Below are positions 41,495 to 51,524 of a DNA stretch of 64,000 nucleotides, one piece after another. The position numbers and the translations under genes are program-made. The stretch lies in NCBI RefSeq assembly GCF_011578045.1, contig NZ_CP049801.1, forward strand, positions 1,240,001 to 1,304,000, read 5' to 3'. The notes beneath the pieces were generated by a model. It did not search any database. It worked only from the letters and a program-made list of their open reading frames with translations, and had not been told where the DNA came from. This stretch comes from Acinetobacter shaoyimingii (GTDB taxonomy: Bacteria > Pseudomonadota > Gammaproteobacteria > Pseudomonadales > Moraxellaceae). Position 1 is the stretch's first letter; every line of letters begins with the position of its first letter.

Positions 41495-42394
41495 ATGCTT
41501 GCCAATATCTTTTCGGCCTTAGAACAATTGGGACTAACGGCACAAAAACGTGCCATCCATGTTCAATTTTCCAATTCCAACTTAAACAGCCAAGTCTTTT
41601 TACAACGCATAGACGGACAACATGCCTTAAACGAGGGGTTAAAGGCAGAACTCATCTGTCTGTCGACCAATGCCACCATTTCTTTAAAAGAATTCATTGG
41701 TAGCCAGGTGGCGATCGATCAAGTCACAGACAATGGCAAGTTGTTCCGTACTACAGGCATTATTACTGAAGCTGCTCAAGGGCAGAGTGACGGTTCACTC
41801 ACCTTATATAAACTCACCTTAGAAGACCCAACTTCACTGTGGCATAAACGACGCAATAGCCGTGTGTTTATGAATAAATCCGTGGTGGATGTGGTCGATA
41901 CACTTTTTCAGGAATGGCAAAACAAAAGCCCATTATTCGCTTCTAGCTTAAGCCTTGATATCAGCGGACTTAAAAACCAGTACGATGTCCGTCCATTCAT
42001 TATGCAAAGCAATGAAACGGATTACGACTTCCTTACTCGTTTAATGCGCAGTGAAGGCATTAACTGGCTGATTGATGAAGCACAACTCAATGTACCTAAT
42101 TCATCGGCTTCAATCGAAGCACAAAAACTACGTTTGATCGATGACAACAGTCAATACAACGCACTAGCGCGTCGTAATATTCATTTTCATCGTAGTAGCG
42201 CCACTGAACAATACGACAGTATTACCAGTTTTATTGGACAACGCTCCTTACAACCGACCGCAGTTCATGTACAACGCTGGCAAGCCGATGTACTGGAACA
42301 AGAAGAAGGGGCAGGTTCAGTCCAAAGCAAACATCAACACAGTCAAAATCAAGACAATGCCAGCTTAGGTTTTAGAGCAAGCATGGCACTTTAG
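41495..42394 (+). CDS. vgrG: VgrG N-terminal part (frameshifted type VI secretion spike)
   Basis: VgrG trimers form the tip of the T6SS tube and carry effectors. These 299 residues hold the gp27-like first half: FLQRIDGQHALNEGLKAELI, RTTGIITEAAQGQSDGSLTL, then FLTRLMRSEGINWLIDE and RRNIHFHRSSATEQYDSITS. The frame ends early: after SLG the expected LEQAWHF is found only in another phase, because a run of four T at 42370-42373 contains one T too many. Removing one T joins this frame to the next entry. Unless the assembled base is wrong, the spike is not made full length. Confidence 0.88.
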   Translation: MLANIFSALEQLGLTAQKRAIHVQFSNSNLNSQVFLQRIDGQHALNEGLKAELICLSTNATISLKEFIGSQVAIDQVTDNGKLFRTTGIITEAAQGQSDGSLTLYKLTLEDPTSLWHKRRNSRVFMNKSVVDVVDTLFQEWQNKSPLFASSLSLDISGLKNQYDVRPFIMQSNETDYDFLTRLMRSEGINWLIDEAQLNVPNSSASIEAQKLRLIDDNSQYNALARRNIHFHRSSATEQYDSITSFIGQRSLQPTAVHVQRWQADVLEQEEGAGSVQSKHQHSQNQDNASLGFRASMAL

Positions 42395-42404
42395 CCCAGC
42401 GTGG

Positions 42405-44717
42405 ATGCAAGACTTAAACGGTGAAGACCAAGCCACAGCATCTAGCAACAGCCAAATTGAAAAACTGAATCAAAACCTCAGCAATTATTACGATGCACAA
42501 AGCAAACAGTTTATTGCGACCTCTACCGTACGTGATAGTCAGGTGGGTTATTGGTTTGAATTTAACGAACATCCAGAAATCGATCAGCACAGTGGTGCAG
42601 ACAAAGAATTCCTGATTATCGGTAAGACTTTCTATAACCAGAACAACTTACCCAAAGATCTGAATGATCAAATCAATGCATTACTGGCACAAAGCCAATG
42701 GACGCAAAACCGTTTTAATGGTGCAGCCAGCACAAACCTGATTAGCACAACCAGCACCAACCCAAACGACGAACGCCAAGCCAACAGCTTAATCCTGCAA
42801 CGTCGTAACATCACCACGGTTCCAGAATATAACCCACTGGCGCATCGTCCAGTAGCCCATCCACAACGTGCCAAAGTCGTAGGCCCGGCGGGTGAAGAAA
42901 TTCATGTGGATGAATGGGGACGCATCAAAGTTCGTTTCTTGTTTACCCGTAACGAAGACCACCAGTTTGATGGCGGTGCAGGCTCAAATAATGACGATAC
43001 TGACTCTGCTTGGGTGGATGTACTGACTCCATGGGCAGGTGAAGGCTATGGGGCACGTTTCTTACCGCGTATCAATGAAATTGTGGTGATCGACTTCTTT
43101 GATGGCAACATCGACCGACCATTTGTGGTGGGACGCATTCACGAAGCACAACGTAGCCCAACCAAATTTGACATTAAAGGCCAACTGCCCGACACCAAAA
43201 AGTTAGCAGGGATTCGCTCCAAAGAAGTTCAAGGTGAAGGCTTTGGTCAACTCCGTTTTGATGACACTACAGGACAAATCTCAACCCAACTACAAAGTAG
43301 TCATGGGGCAACACAACTCAACCTAGGTAACTTAAGCCACCCTAAAGACACAGCAGAGAGTGAAGGCCGAGGCGAAGGTTTCGAGCTGAGAACGGATCAA
43401 TGGGGTGCAGTTCGGGCTGGAGAAGGTTTATTGGTTTCGACCTACAAACAGGATGCCGCAAAAGGTGATCATTTAGCGGCAGAAGAAGCGAAAAAACAAT
43501 TAGAAGCCAGCCAGACCAATACTAAGGCATTAAGTGATATTGCCAAACAGCAACAAACTGATGAAATTGAATCGGTTGAACAACTGAAAGAGTTTGCAGC
43601 GCAGATTCAACAAAAAATCGCCAAGTTTGAAAAAGCTGTACTTTTACTTAGCTCACCAGATGGAATTGCGTTGAGTACGCCAGAGAGCATTCATGTCTCT
43701 GCTGATGCACAAATTAACTATAGCGCTGGTGACAGTATTAATATGAGTACCCAGAAGAATCTGATTGCTCAGGCACAAAATAAAATCAGTCTGTTTGCAG
43801 CACAATCTGGTGCGCGAGTGATTGCAGCACAAGGAAAAGTTGAGATTCAAGCGCAGTCGAATGCATTAGATGTTCTGGCGAAGCAAGGAATAAAAATTTC
43901 ATCGACAGATGATCGAATTGAAATTAGTAGTCCGAAAGAGATTGTGATTACAGGTGCTAGCTCACAAATTACTTTAAATGGATCGGGGATTTTTCCGAAG
44001 ACTGGTGGGAAGTTTGAGGTTAGGGCAGGGCAGCATTTGTTTATGTCTGGCTCAGGAGCAAATGTGTTATCGAAACTTCCTCCACCACCAAAGCGTGGTC
44101 AAGGTGTATTAGAGCTTATTCACGACTATGCACATGGAGAATTTGTTAAACAGGGCAGTTATACCGTAATTGATGCTTTAGGCCAACAATTCAAAGGTCA
44201 ATTGGATGATAAAGGATTTGTAAGAGTTTCAGGATTAGCTACAGGTGCAGCAAAAGTTATATTTGGCGATGATGAAAGAAATCCTTGGGATGAGTCTAGT
44301 GATTTTAAACGACCTCCAATGTGGCCGAATGAAAACGATCCTGATTTACAGCAAACGAAAGGCAGTGGTGAGTCTGTATCAAATAATGCAATTCAAGAAG
44401 CCAAGCAGATACTAGGCAATATCCTCACTAATCCAGCATCAGTTTTGAATATGATGAATACTGCAAAACAATTGAAGGAAGGTGGAAGTAAAGCTTTATT
44501 ATCTTCTGTACAGCATAACCTTACTTCACAAATAACCCATCAAGTGACTAATATTTTACCTACCAATGATGATTTAAATGTTATTTCGGGTATTAATGGA
44601 AATATTAATTTATCGACGTCTGATAATCCGTTAAGACAAACATCGAATAAAAAACAAACTTTAAGCAATTCATCAAATACGTATAACATGATGAGTTTAA
44701 CAAATACATCAAATTAG
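42405..44717 (+). CDS. vgrG: VgrG C-terminal part with gp5/DUF2345 region
   Basis: The 770 residues continue the frameshifted VgrG: RAKVVGPAGEEIHVDEWGRI, then PWAGEGYGARFLPRINEIVV and IDFFDGNIDRPFVVGRIHEA are the gp5 OB-fold region; SPDGIALSTPESIHVSADAQ and repeated beta-helix strands belong to DUF2345. A long C-terminal extension from about residue 540 (KRGQGVLELIHDYAHGEFVK) with VIFGDDERNPWDESSDF may be the dock for the Rhs effector encoded next. The ATG at 42405 is only an arbitrary start; this phase is continuous with the previous entry after one base is removed at 42370-42373. The Rhs gene starts 11 bases later. Confidence 0.85.
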   Translation: MQDLNGEDQATASSNSQIEKLNQNLSNYYDAQSKQFIATSTVRDSQVGYWFEFNEHPEIDQHSGADKEFLIIGKTFYNQNNLPKDLNDQINALLAQSQWTQNRFNGAASTNLISTTSTNPNDERQANSLILQRRNITTVPEYNPLAHRPVAHPQRAKVVGPAGEEIHVDEWGRIKVRFLFTRNEDHQFDGGAGSNNDDTDSAWVDVLTPWAGEGYGARFLPRINEIVVIDFFDGNIDRPFVVGRIHEAQRSPTKFDIKGQLPDTKKLAGIRSKEVQGEGFGQLRFDDTTGQISTQLQSSHGATQLNLGNLSHPKDTAESEGRGEGFELRTDQWGAVRAGEGLLVSTYKQDAAKGDHLAAEEAKKQLEASQTNTKALSDIAKQQQTDEIESVEQLKEFAAQIQQKIAKFEKAVLLLSSPDGIALSTPESIHVSADAQINYSAGDSINMSTQKNLIAQAQNKISLFAAQSGARVIAAQGKVEIQAQSNALDVLAKQGIKISSTDDRIEISSPKEIVITGASSQITLNGSGIFPKTGGKFEVRAGQHLFMSGSGANVLSKLPPPPKRGQGVLELIHDYAHGEFVKQGSYTVIDALGQQFKGQLDDKGFVRVSGLATGAAKVIFGDDERNPWDESSDFKRPPMWPNENDPDLQQTKGSGESVSNNAIQEAKQILGNILTNPASVLNMMNTAKQLKEGGSKALLSSVQHNLTSQITHQVTNILPTNDDLNVISGINGNINLSTSDNPLRQTSNKKQTLSNSSNTYNMMSLTNTSN

Positions 44718-44728
44718 AGAATAATAAG

Positions 44729-47700
44729 ATGGGCATAGCACCTAAAACTACGACTCCAAAAAAAGCCGTTAAAACTCCAGCACAAAAACAGAGTGTGAGA
44801 ACAGGCACTGGTATGGTTGCAGTAGCGCCTTTAAATACCATTACTCTTGCGGATGTAAGTGCTGGAACAAAGAAAATTGATAAGTGGTTAAAGGATAATA
44901 CTGGTGGTATAGTTGATTTAGAGACATTACAAAATGTCGCTGGGTCATTGCCCATTATTGGAAACATTATAGCTTTAACTGATGCTGTATATGACGTTAT
45001 TGAAATTACAAAAAAAACGACAACAGAGTTTCCAGATTGGTTAAATTTAGGTATCGATTTATTGGGTATTATACCTCTACCACCGGGTATGGCTGCTTCA
45101 CGGATGGCTCTTCGCCCGGCTTTAAAAAAACTTAAAGGACAAAACTTAAAAAAGGATATTTCTGATACGGTTATTGTTTTATTGACAAATCATGTAAATG
45201 AGAAAGTGGCGGGTGAATTAGATAAGTTTGCGGACAAAGCACAACCGTTGGTCAAGAAGACTGTCACGGATTGTGGAAACAAAGGTAAAGAGCTGGGTAA
45301 TAATTTTGCGAATGGCTTAAGTAAAATTGTTTCAGGACAATTATTTGATACAGATAAAGATTTAAATGTTGCAAAAAAAAGTTTTGAAAATTTAGCAAAA
45401 ACAGATATTTTACGTAATCCTGGTAAAGCTGCATCACACGGTTTAGTTTTACTCGTAAGTGCTCAAAGTATAGGTCACAAGACAGTAGCAAATACGGTTG
45501 GTGGTCAGGCGACAAAATTAATAAGTGCTGATACAAAAGTAAAGATTAATAAACAAATTACTAAATTTAGAACTTTTAGCAATTCTGTCCCAAATAAATT
45601 GGCTCCTTTGGCAGATCCAAATAAAGCAATGAGTTTTTCGTGGTTATTGGATAAACTCAGTGTTGCTGCAAGAAATTTCAAGAAAAAAAATGGTAAAAAA
45701 ACTGCACCTATTAAACAGAATCAAACCACACAAAAAGATAAAAAAAGACCAAATGGTGAGTTGGAAACCATTCAAAATCAGGCAAATGCAAAAAATAATC
45801 CTAATGATAGTTGTGAGTTGAATACCACAGGAGCAAATGGAAATAAATCAAAATCTACAACTAAAACTAAAAAGAGTATTACTTATGCTTTAGGCACGGA
45901 GTTTTTAACTCATGTTGATGCGTTCGAATTTGAAATTTCCAGTTTTGTTCTTTCTCGAAGATATGCTTCAAATCTATATCAATTAGATGATGGCGTATTC
46001 GGAGCTCGATGGATTACACCATTTACGACTCAAATTTTGCCAAAAACAGAGTATATGTCTGATGAAAATAGTCAGATTGGTGAAATTAAAAAATTAAAAG
46101 GATTACAGTATATAGGAGCAGATGCTAGACCGATTTCACTAGCAGACTTAAAAGTAGGAGATAGTATTCATGACCAACAAGAGGGTTTCTACTACAGTGT
46201 AATTTCAGATACTGTACAAATGATTTCGTTTGGAACTGATGAAAAGCATTATTTTGAAAAATATTTAGATGTTTATCGGCTTTCTGTTATTGAATATAAA
46301 AATGGAATGACTGCTGCTATTCGTTATGATCATATTATTGATAATAAATCATATATTTCAGATATTTTAATCAAACATAATCATCAGATTCTTTTACATA
46401 TTGGTTTCAAAATTAATGTGAATGGAAAAGTAGAAGATATTTGGTCAATTGAGAAAGGAAGCCTAAAAAGACCACTAGCGAGTTATATCTATGACAAAAA
46501 AGGTGATTTGATTGAGGCAATCACTGAAAATGCTGCTAAATATGAATATGAATATGATCATCATTTATTGACACGTTATACCGACTTAACAGGTCGTGGA
46601 ATGAATTTGGAATATGATGGGATTGAACCAAATTCAAAAGCATTTCATGAGTGGGCAGATGATGGTAGTTCTGAAGTTCGTTTGGAATGGGATGAAAATA
46701 TTCGTCTAACTTATGTGATTGATGCTTATGGTAACGAAACTGAATATTACTATGATATTAATGGATATACCTACCGTATCGTTTATCCTGATGGATTAGA
46801 AGAGTGGTTCTTCCGAGATGAGTGTTGCCGTGTTATTCGTCATATTGATACTGATGCATCAGTGACTGAATATGAGTTCGATGACAATGGTAACTTGGTA
46901 TCAATGTCTCAACCTGATGGCTCAACTATTTATTATGCTTACGATGATAAAGATCAAATGGTGGGTATGGTAGATGCAGAGCAAGGGAGATGGTTAAAAG
47001 AATATGATGCTAAAGGAAATATCATTAAAGAGATTGATCCTTTAAAACGAGAAACGAAATATAGCTATAACGCTATGGGGTTACCGACACAAATCATCGA
47101 TGCAAAAGGTGGAACGAAATCACTGAAATATAATGATCAAGGTAATGTGATCAGTTATACGGATTGTTCAGGCAAAGAAACAAAATGGCAATATGACAAT
47201 CGCGGTAGAGTGATTTCTGTCGAGAATGCACTCAAAAGTAAAGTTGAATATATCTATAGTGACTTTACTACTGAAGAAAGAACCCCATATGCAAAAAATC
47301 TTCCCCTAAATGCATTTGGACAATTAGAAAAAATTAAATATGCAGATGGGCTGGAAGAAAATTTCATTCATGATGAAGAAGGACGTTTACTTGTTCATAT
47401 AGACGCGACTGGTAAAGTTACACGCTATGATTATGATTTGGCAGGTTTTATCTCTCAACGTATTGATCCAAATGGTTTTAAAATTAAATACCAATGGGAT
47501 AAATTAAATCGTTTAAAACGCCTGACAAATGAAAATGGTGCAACTTTCGAATTTTTCTATGATGTTGTTGGTCGTCTAGTTAAAGAGATCGACTTTGATG
47601 GTAAAGAAACTATTTATGAATATGATGAAACAAATGGTGAGCTTAAAACCAGTATAGAAGTTGCCATGAATTATGGTCAGAAGTCATCGTCAAATTTAAA

Positions 47701-49786
47701 TGCTAAAGATCGAATTCAGCATTTTGTAATGGATAGTATGGGACGTTTGGAACAACGCATTACAGGTTATGGTTATGCAGGACAAGATTTAGAAGATCAA
47801 CAAGAAGAAGAGTTTGCTTACAATAGCCATGGTCAGATTATTTTAGCGAAAAATGCAGATAGTAAAGTTGAATGGTTCTATGACGCTGTGGGTAATTTAG
47901 TACGTGAACATATTCAAGATAATATGCTTCAAAAAACAGCAGTCTGGAAGCATGCTTATGATGAAATTGATGATCGAATAAAAACAATACGTCCAGATGG
48001 TCAACAGCTACAATGGCTTACTTACGGAACAGGACATGTTTATGGTCTGACATTAAATGGTGAAGATATTGTTAGTTTTGAGCGAGATGATTTACACCGT
48101 GAAGTTGTTCGTCATTATGCAAATGGATTAAGCCAATTTGAACATTATGATGAATTAGGCCGTCTTGCAGAGCAATCGATTATTCGTGATCATGAAAATG
48201 GTTATGCCTCACAGAATCAAGAAAAAAATGCAATTCAAGAAACTCAGCGACTTTTATCGAGAGTATATAAGTACGATAAATCGGGTCAATTGGTTCACAT
48301 TCAAGATACCCGTCGAGGCGATTTACGTTATAAATATGACCCTTTGGGACGCTTGCTTGAAGCAACGAGTAAATTAGGAACTGAAAAATTTAGTTTTGAC
48401 CCAGCAAGTAATTTGCTTGATCCTCAATCATCTGGTGTAAATACTATTCGTAGTGAGCAGCAAGAGCTCGAAGCTTCTGGCTATAACCGACTGATAAACA
48501 ATGTCGTTAAAGAATATTTGGATCAACAATATCAGTATGATGCTTATGGTCAGTTAGTACTACAAAAGTCTTCAAAGGGCGATTTACATTTAGAGTGGGA
48601 TGTACTAGGTCGATTAATTCGAAGCCGAAATGCTGAATATTCAGCTGATTATCGTTACGATGCCATGGGGCGTCGTATGAGTAAGTTGAGTAAGCACCAC
48701 CATACAGGTATAGAACAACATATTATATATGGTTGGGATGGTGATACTTTGGCGTATGAGTCAAATGATAAGTTCACCAAGCATTATATTTATGAAAAAG
48801 ACAGTTTTGTCCCACTGATTCAAGCGATTTATAAAGAAAAGATACGTGTACATGATACCCCTGTTTGGGTGGATAAGTATGAGTTCCATAAAGATCCATT
48901 ATGGAAAAAATCAATTCTAACCCAAGGTTTTGATGAAGTATGTTTCTATCATTGTGATCATTTGGGTACACCACAAGAGTTGAGTAACCATGCGGGGCAA
49001 ATTGTATGGAAAGCGCAATATAAAGCTTGGGGCGAGCTTGTATCTGAGAAAACATCCAAAGATAAAACTAATTTCTTTGAAAATTCAGAGATACTCACAA
49101 ACAACATTCGTTTCCAAGGTCAATATTTTGATAAAGAAACTGATTTACATTATAACCGCCATCGTTATTATGCTCCGAATGTTGGACGTTTCATAAGTAA
49201 AGACCCTATTGGGCTTCTAGGTGGTCATAATGTTTATGCTTATGCACCGAATCCTGTGGAGTGGGTTGATCCACGTGGATTGAATAAGTCACAAGGTAAA
49301 TCAGGTAATAAAAATACGGGTAGAGCTAAGAAAAAACAGCCTTGTCCTGACCCATGTAAAAATAGTAAGGCTGCACTGTTAGCAAAAGATTATCAAACAC
49401 CGAAACCAGGTGAAAAAAGTATATATAATAAGCAAGATGATTGGGAAGTAGTTTATATCCCCAAACACACCCAGCTTTATGCTCTAGCACCTCATGGTTC
49501 AAATACACCAAACTTTTTTGTTCAGAAAACCCAAATTAATAAATTCCCTACAGCAGCAGCATATAATGATGCAGTTCAAGTTGCTCATAAAGATAATTTT
49601 AAAGGTGAAGATCGACCAATGAGAACTCAAATGCATAAATTTATTACTACAAAAGGGCTGTGTGTTGCTAAGTCTAAGGCTTTAGCTAATTCTCACATAT
49701 CAGATGGTGGTGCTGTTCAATTCTATGTTACAAATGCAGATAAAGGAAAAGTGAGAAGTACTCCTACTTATTTAGACTTAAAATAA
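44729..49786 (+). CDS. rhs: Rhs-repeat polymorphic effector with unknown C-terminal tip
   Basis: The 1685-residue protein has an N-terminal region with two hydrophobic stretches (LPIIGNIIALTDAVYDVIEI and LGIDLLGIIPLPPGMAAS, residues about 75-125), then a lysine- and asparagine-rich linker, and from about residue 390 the RHS/YD-repeat shell (YDDKDQMVGMVDAEQGRWLK, YDAMGRRMSKLSK and many more). The shell closes with RYYAPNVGRFISKDPIGLLG and VDPRGL at 49268-49282. The last 167 residues are the variable toxin tip, with PCPDPC, then WEVVYIPKHTQLYALAPHG and GAVQFYVTNADKGKV. I recognise no toxin family in it. There is no PAAR domain and no EagR chaperone gene. The short acidic genes downstream are candidate immunities. 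Confidence 0.93.
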   Translation: MGIAPKTTTPKKAVKTPAQKQSVRTGTGMVAVAPLNTITLADVSAGTKKIDKWLKDNTGGIVDLETLQNVAGSLPIIGNIIALTDAVYDVIEITKKTTTEFPDWLNLGIDLLGIIPLPPGMAASRMALRPALKKLKGQNLKKDISDTVIVLLTNHVNEKVAGELDKFADKAQPLVKKTVTDCGNKGKELGNNFANGLSKIVSGQLFDTDKDLNVAKKSFENLAKTDILRNPGKAASHGLVLLVSAQSIGHKTVANTVGGQATKLISADTKVKINKQITKFRTFSNSVPNKLAPLADPNKAMSFSWLLDKLSVAARNFKKKNGKKTAPIKQNQTTQKDKKRPNGELETIQNQANAKNNPNDSCELNTTGANGNKSKSTTKTKKSITYALGTEFLTHVDAFEFEISSFVLSRRYASNLYQLDDGVFGARWITPFTTQILPKTEYMSDENSQIGEIKKLKGLQYIGADARPISLADLKVGDSIHDQQEGFYYSVISDTVQMISFGTDEKHYFEKYLDVYRLSVIEYKNGMTAAIRYDHIIDNKSYISDILIKHNHQILLHIGFKINVNGKVEDIWSIEKGSLKRPLASYIYDKKGDLIEAITENAAKYEYEYDHHLLTRYTDLTGRGMNLEYDGIEPNSKAFHEWADDGSSEVRLEWDENIRLTYVIDAYGNETEYYYDINGYTYRIVYPDGLEEWFFRDECCRVIRHIDTDASVTEYEFDDNGNLVSMSQPDGSTIYYAYDDKDQMVGMVDAEQGRWLKEYDAKGNIIKEIDPLKRETKYSYNAMGLPTQIIDAKGGTKSLKYNDQGNVISYTDCSGKETKWQYDNRGRVISVENALKSKVEYIYSDFTTEERTPYAKNLPLNAFGQLEKIKYADGLEENFIHDEEGRLLVHIDATGKVTRYDYDLAGFISQRIDPNGFKIKYQWDKLNRLKRLTNENGATFEFFYDVVGRLVKEIDFDGKETIYEYDETNGELKTSIEVAMNYGQKSSSNLNAKDRIQHFVMDSMGRLEQRITGYGYAGQDLEDQQEEEFAYNSHGQIILAKNADSKVEWFYDAVGNLVREHIQDNMLQKTAVWKHAYDEIDDRIKTIRPDGQQLQWLTYGTGHVYGLTLNGEDIVSFERDDLHREVVRHYANGLSQFEHYDELGRLAEQSIIRDHENGYASQNQEKNAIQETQRLLSRVYKYDKSGQLVHIQDTRRGDLRYKYDPLGRLLEATSKLGTEKFSFDPASNLLDPQSSGVNTIRSEQQELEASGYNRLINNVVKEYLDQQYQYDAYGQLVLQKSSKGDLHLEWDVLGRLIRSRNAEYSADYRYDAMGRRMSKLSKHHHTGIEQHIIYGWDGDTLAYESNDKFTKHYIYEKDSFVPLIQAIYKEKIRVHDTPVWVDKYEFHKDPLWKKSILTQGFDEVCFYHCDHLGTPQELSNHAGQIVWKAQYKAWGELVSEKTSKDKTNFFENSEILTNNIRFQGQYFDKETDLHYNRHRYYAPNVGRFISKDPIGLLGGHNVYAYAPNPVEWVDPRGLNKSQGKSGNKNTGRAKKKQPCPDPCKNSKAALLAKDYQTPKPGEKSIYNKQDDWEVVYIPKHTQLYALAPHGSNTPNFFVQKTQINKFPTAAAYNDAVQVAHKDNFKGEDRPMRTQMHKFITTKGLCVAKSKALANSHISDGGAVQFYVTNADKGKVRSTPTYLDLK

Positions 49787-49801
49787 TTTAAAGGATTTTT
49801 T

Positions 49802-50239
49802 ATGTATAGCTTAGATTTAAATTGTAATACAGGTGATGTATATGTAAGAGAAAATTTAGTTGAGTGCAATTTAAGTAGTCTTATTAATGAAGATGATAAA
49901 ATTAATTGCCTGAATGAATTATCTGATGATTCTTTTTTTGACTATGATAACGAGAAAAATTTTGTATTTAATGTTTCTTTTTTGAATGAAGATTTTCATT
50001 TGAGTATGATTTACAATAGTAAAAAATTAAGATTAATTAATTTTAAACTTATATATAAATCCTATGATGATTTTGATTTGAAGATGGGTAATTTGACAGC
50101 ATATTTTGATAAAACTAATTTTTTGAATAAACATTTCGATGATGAAAAACCCTATGTTGAGTATTTTTATAGTTGGGGGGTGATCGCTTTATATAGTGAT
50201 TTATCTTTAAATATATATTTTTCAATACGTTGGGAGTAG
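49802..50239 (+). CDS. Probable cognate immunity protein of the Rhs toxin, copy A
   Basis: The 145-residue, acidic, AT-rich gene begins 15 bases after the rhs stop, the normal position of an immunity gene. Features are the start MYSLDLNCNTGDVYVRENLV, then SLINEDDKINCLNELSDDSF and the end VEYFYSWGVIALYSDLSLNI. The Y-x-W-G-x-I motif near residue 120 recurs in the two later copies. Immunity is inferred from position and from the family pattern, not from a known domain. GGA about seven bases upstream is the ribosome site. Confidence 0.75.
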   Translation: MYSLDLNCNTGDVYVRENLVECNLSSLINEDDKINCLNELSDDSFFDYDNEKNFVFNVSFLNEDFHLSMIYNSKKLRLINFKLIYKSYDDFDLKMGNLTAYFDKTNFLNKHFDDEKPYVEYFYSWGVIALYSDLSLNIYFSIRWE

Positions 50240-50346
50240 TTTTTCTTAAATTTATTTATGATGTAAATTATGAATTATATTGGTTTTGAATTTGAAAAAT
50301 AGTCCTATATTTATTGAAGAAGAAAATAATTATCGATTAATATATA

Positions 50347-51320
50347 ACCCGAATCCTGCTTAAGCCGATGACTCCATAATTTGAATCGTTGGCTTATTTC
50401 GATGGGTTAATTGATATGCACATAACGAAGCATAAATTCCGCTAAGAAATCCATAAGTACTGCGTGCTTTACTCGTCACTAAATGATATTGCCCTTTCAA
50501 TAAGCTGAATAATGTTTCTATCTTATTGCGTTGCCTTAGGTGATATTCATCTGATGCACTGAGTTGAACAGATTCCATGTTCCTCCGATGATAAGTAATT
50601 AAATCAATACTTTGAACTTGCAGCCTGCGCTTTAATTCTTGGCTGATGTAGCCTCGATCCCCGTAAATTTTTCCTTTTAGGCCATCAACTAATTGCTCAA
50701 CCATTTTTATGTCAGCAACATGTCCATTCGATAAAGCAGAACAGGTAATTTCACCAAATTGATTCATCGCAATATGTAATTTACAGCCATAGAACCAGCC
50801 CATTGAGCTTCTACCGCGTGATGCAATTTGGACTAATGATTTATGGCGTTGAATACGTTGATTTTTACAAACTGGAAGAGTTGTTGAATCAATCCATAAA
50901 TATTGAGTTTCTTGACCTTTCATCAGCGCCACATGCAAAGCGTGTAGAGCCAATTGGTGCATATTGATCAGATGAATCATCCTTTGATAGCAAGGCAAGT
51001 ACTTAAATAAATAGCTTTTATCTTCTTTTAACCAAGTGAAAAAGGCTTTGAAATTAGTGAAATGAGAGGATTTATACCAAATAGCAATAAAGATAATTTC
51101 TGAAAGACTGAGTTGAGCAACTCGGATTCTTGAAAGTTGGCCATCTTGCTTGAGAAATTTCCAATAAGTTGCTTCAAATTGTAGAAAAAAGTCATCAATT
51201 AAGCAGAATAATTCGGTACTATTGAACATTAGGACTAGGGTTGTGAGTTTGGTGTGGTAACTCAACTGATGGCTCTAGTCCTTCTATTTTTCAAGTCAAT
51301 TTCTTATCCGCGATTCGGGT
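50347..51320 (-). mobile_element. IS982-family insertion sequence
   Basis: The 974-bp element has terminal repeats ACCCGAATC at the left (50347) and its complement ending at 51320. It carries a single transposase gene on the minus strand and is flanked by TATATA. It is inserted into immunity-like copy B. Confidence 0.92.
50360..51229 (-). CDS. IS982-family transposase
   Basis: The 289-residue protein has the IS982 core: YLWIDSTTLPVCKNQRIQRH, GRSSMGWFYGCKLHIAMNQF, GKIYGDRGYISQELKRR and NKIETLFSLLKGQYH, carrying the D, D and E positions of a DDE nuclease. I take the inner ATG at 51229 (MFNSTELFCLIDDFF), which matches the usual N-terminus; the open frame extends 12 codons further. All motifs are intact, so the element is probably active or was recently. 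Confidence 0.92.
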   Translation of the reverse strand: MFNSTELFCLIDDFFLQFEATYWKFLKQDGQLSRIRVAQLSLSEIIFIAIWYKSSHFTNFKAFFTWLKEDKSYLFKYLPCYQRMIHLINMHQLALHALHVALMKGQETQYLWIDSTTLPVCKNQRIQRHKSLVQIASRGRSSMGWFYGCKLHIAMNQFGEITCSALSNGHVADIKMVEQLVDGLKGKIYGDRGYISQELKRRLQVQSIDLITYHRRNMESVQLSASDEYHLRQRNKIETLFSLLKGQYHLVTSKARSTYGFLSGIYASLCAYQLTHRNKPTIQIMESSA

Positions 51321-51524
51321 TATATAAGATGAATGGAATAATCATGACGATAGTGCCAGTAATACAAGACATGTCTTTAGCTATAGAGTTTAATGTATAG
51401 TTTCTTAGTTGAAATAAGAAAATAGCTTTTTTTACGAGGGGTATGGAGCTCCAAAAAAAATCATAGTATAACTATTATATGCAGATAACCATTCATATTA
51501 TTATGTTTTTTAAATTGGTGAAAT

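Larger units (their letters stand above)
50341..51326. repeat. 6-bp target-site duplication flanking the IS982 element
   Basis: TATATA at 50341-50346 on the left and TATATA at 51321-51326 on the right directly flank the inverted repeats. The element between them occupies 50347-51320. Confidence 0.85.
50270..51400 (+). pseudogene. Immunity-like gene, copy B, split by a frameshift and an IS982 element
   Basis: The ATG at 50270 reads MNYIGFEFE and then meets a stop after five A (50295-50299). With one A removed the frame continues NSPIFIEEENNYRLIY to the insertion site and, past the element and one target duplicate, goes on KMNGIIMTIVPVIQDMSLAI to a TAG at 51398. The end resembles the xWGxI region of copies A, C and D, with N in place of W. 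So the copy was inactivated twice, or once with a homopolymer error. Confidence 0.6.

Noticed and set aside
45264..45536. Minus-strand frame within rhs
   Set aside because: Shadow of the rhs coding frame.
46500..49000. Repeat array or CRISPR-like structure inside rhs
   Set aside because: The repetition is at protein level (YD repeats); DNA units are not regular and there are no spacers.
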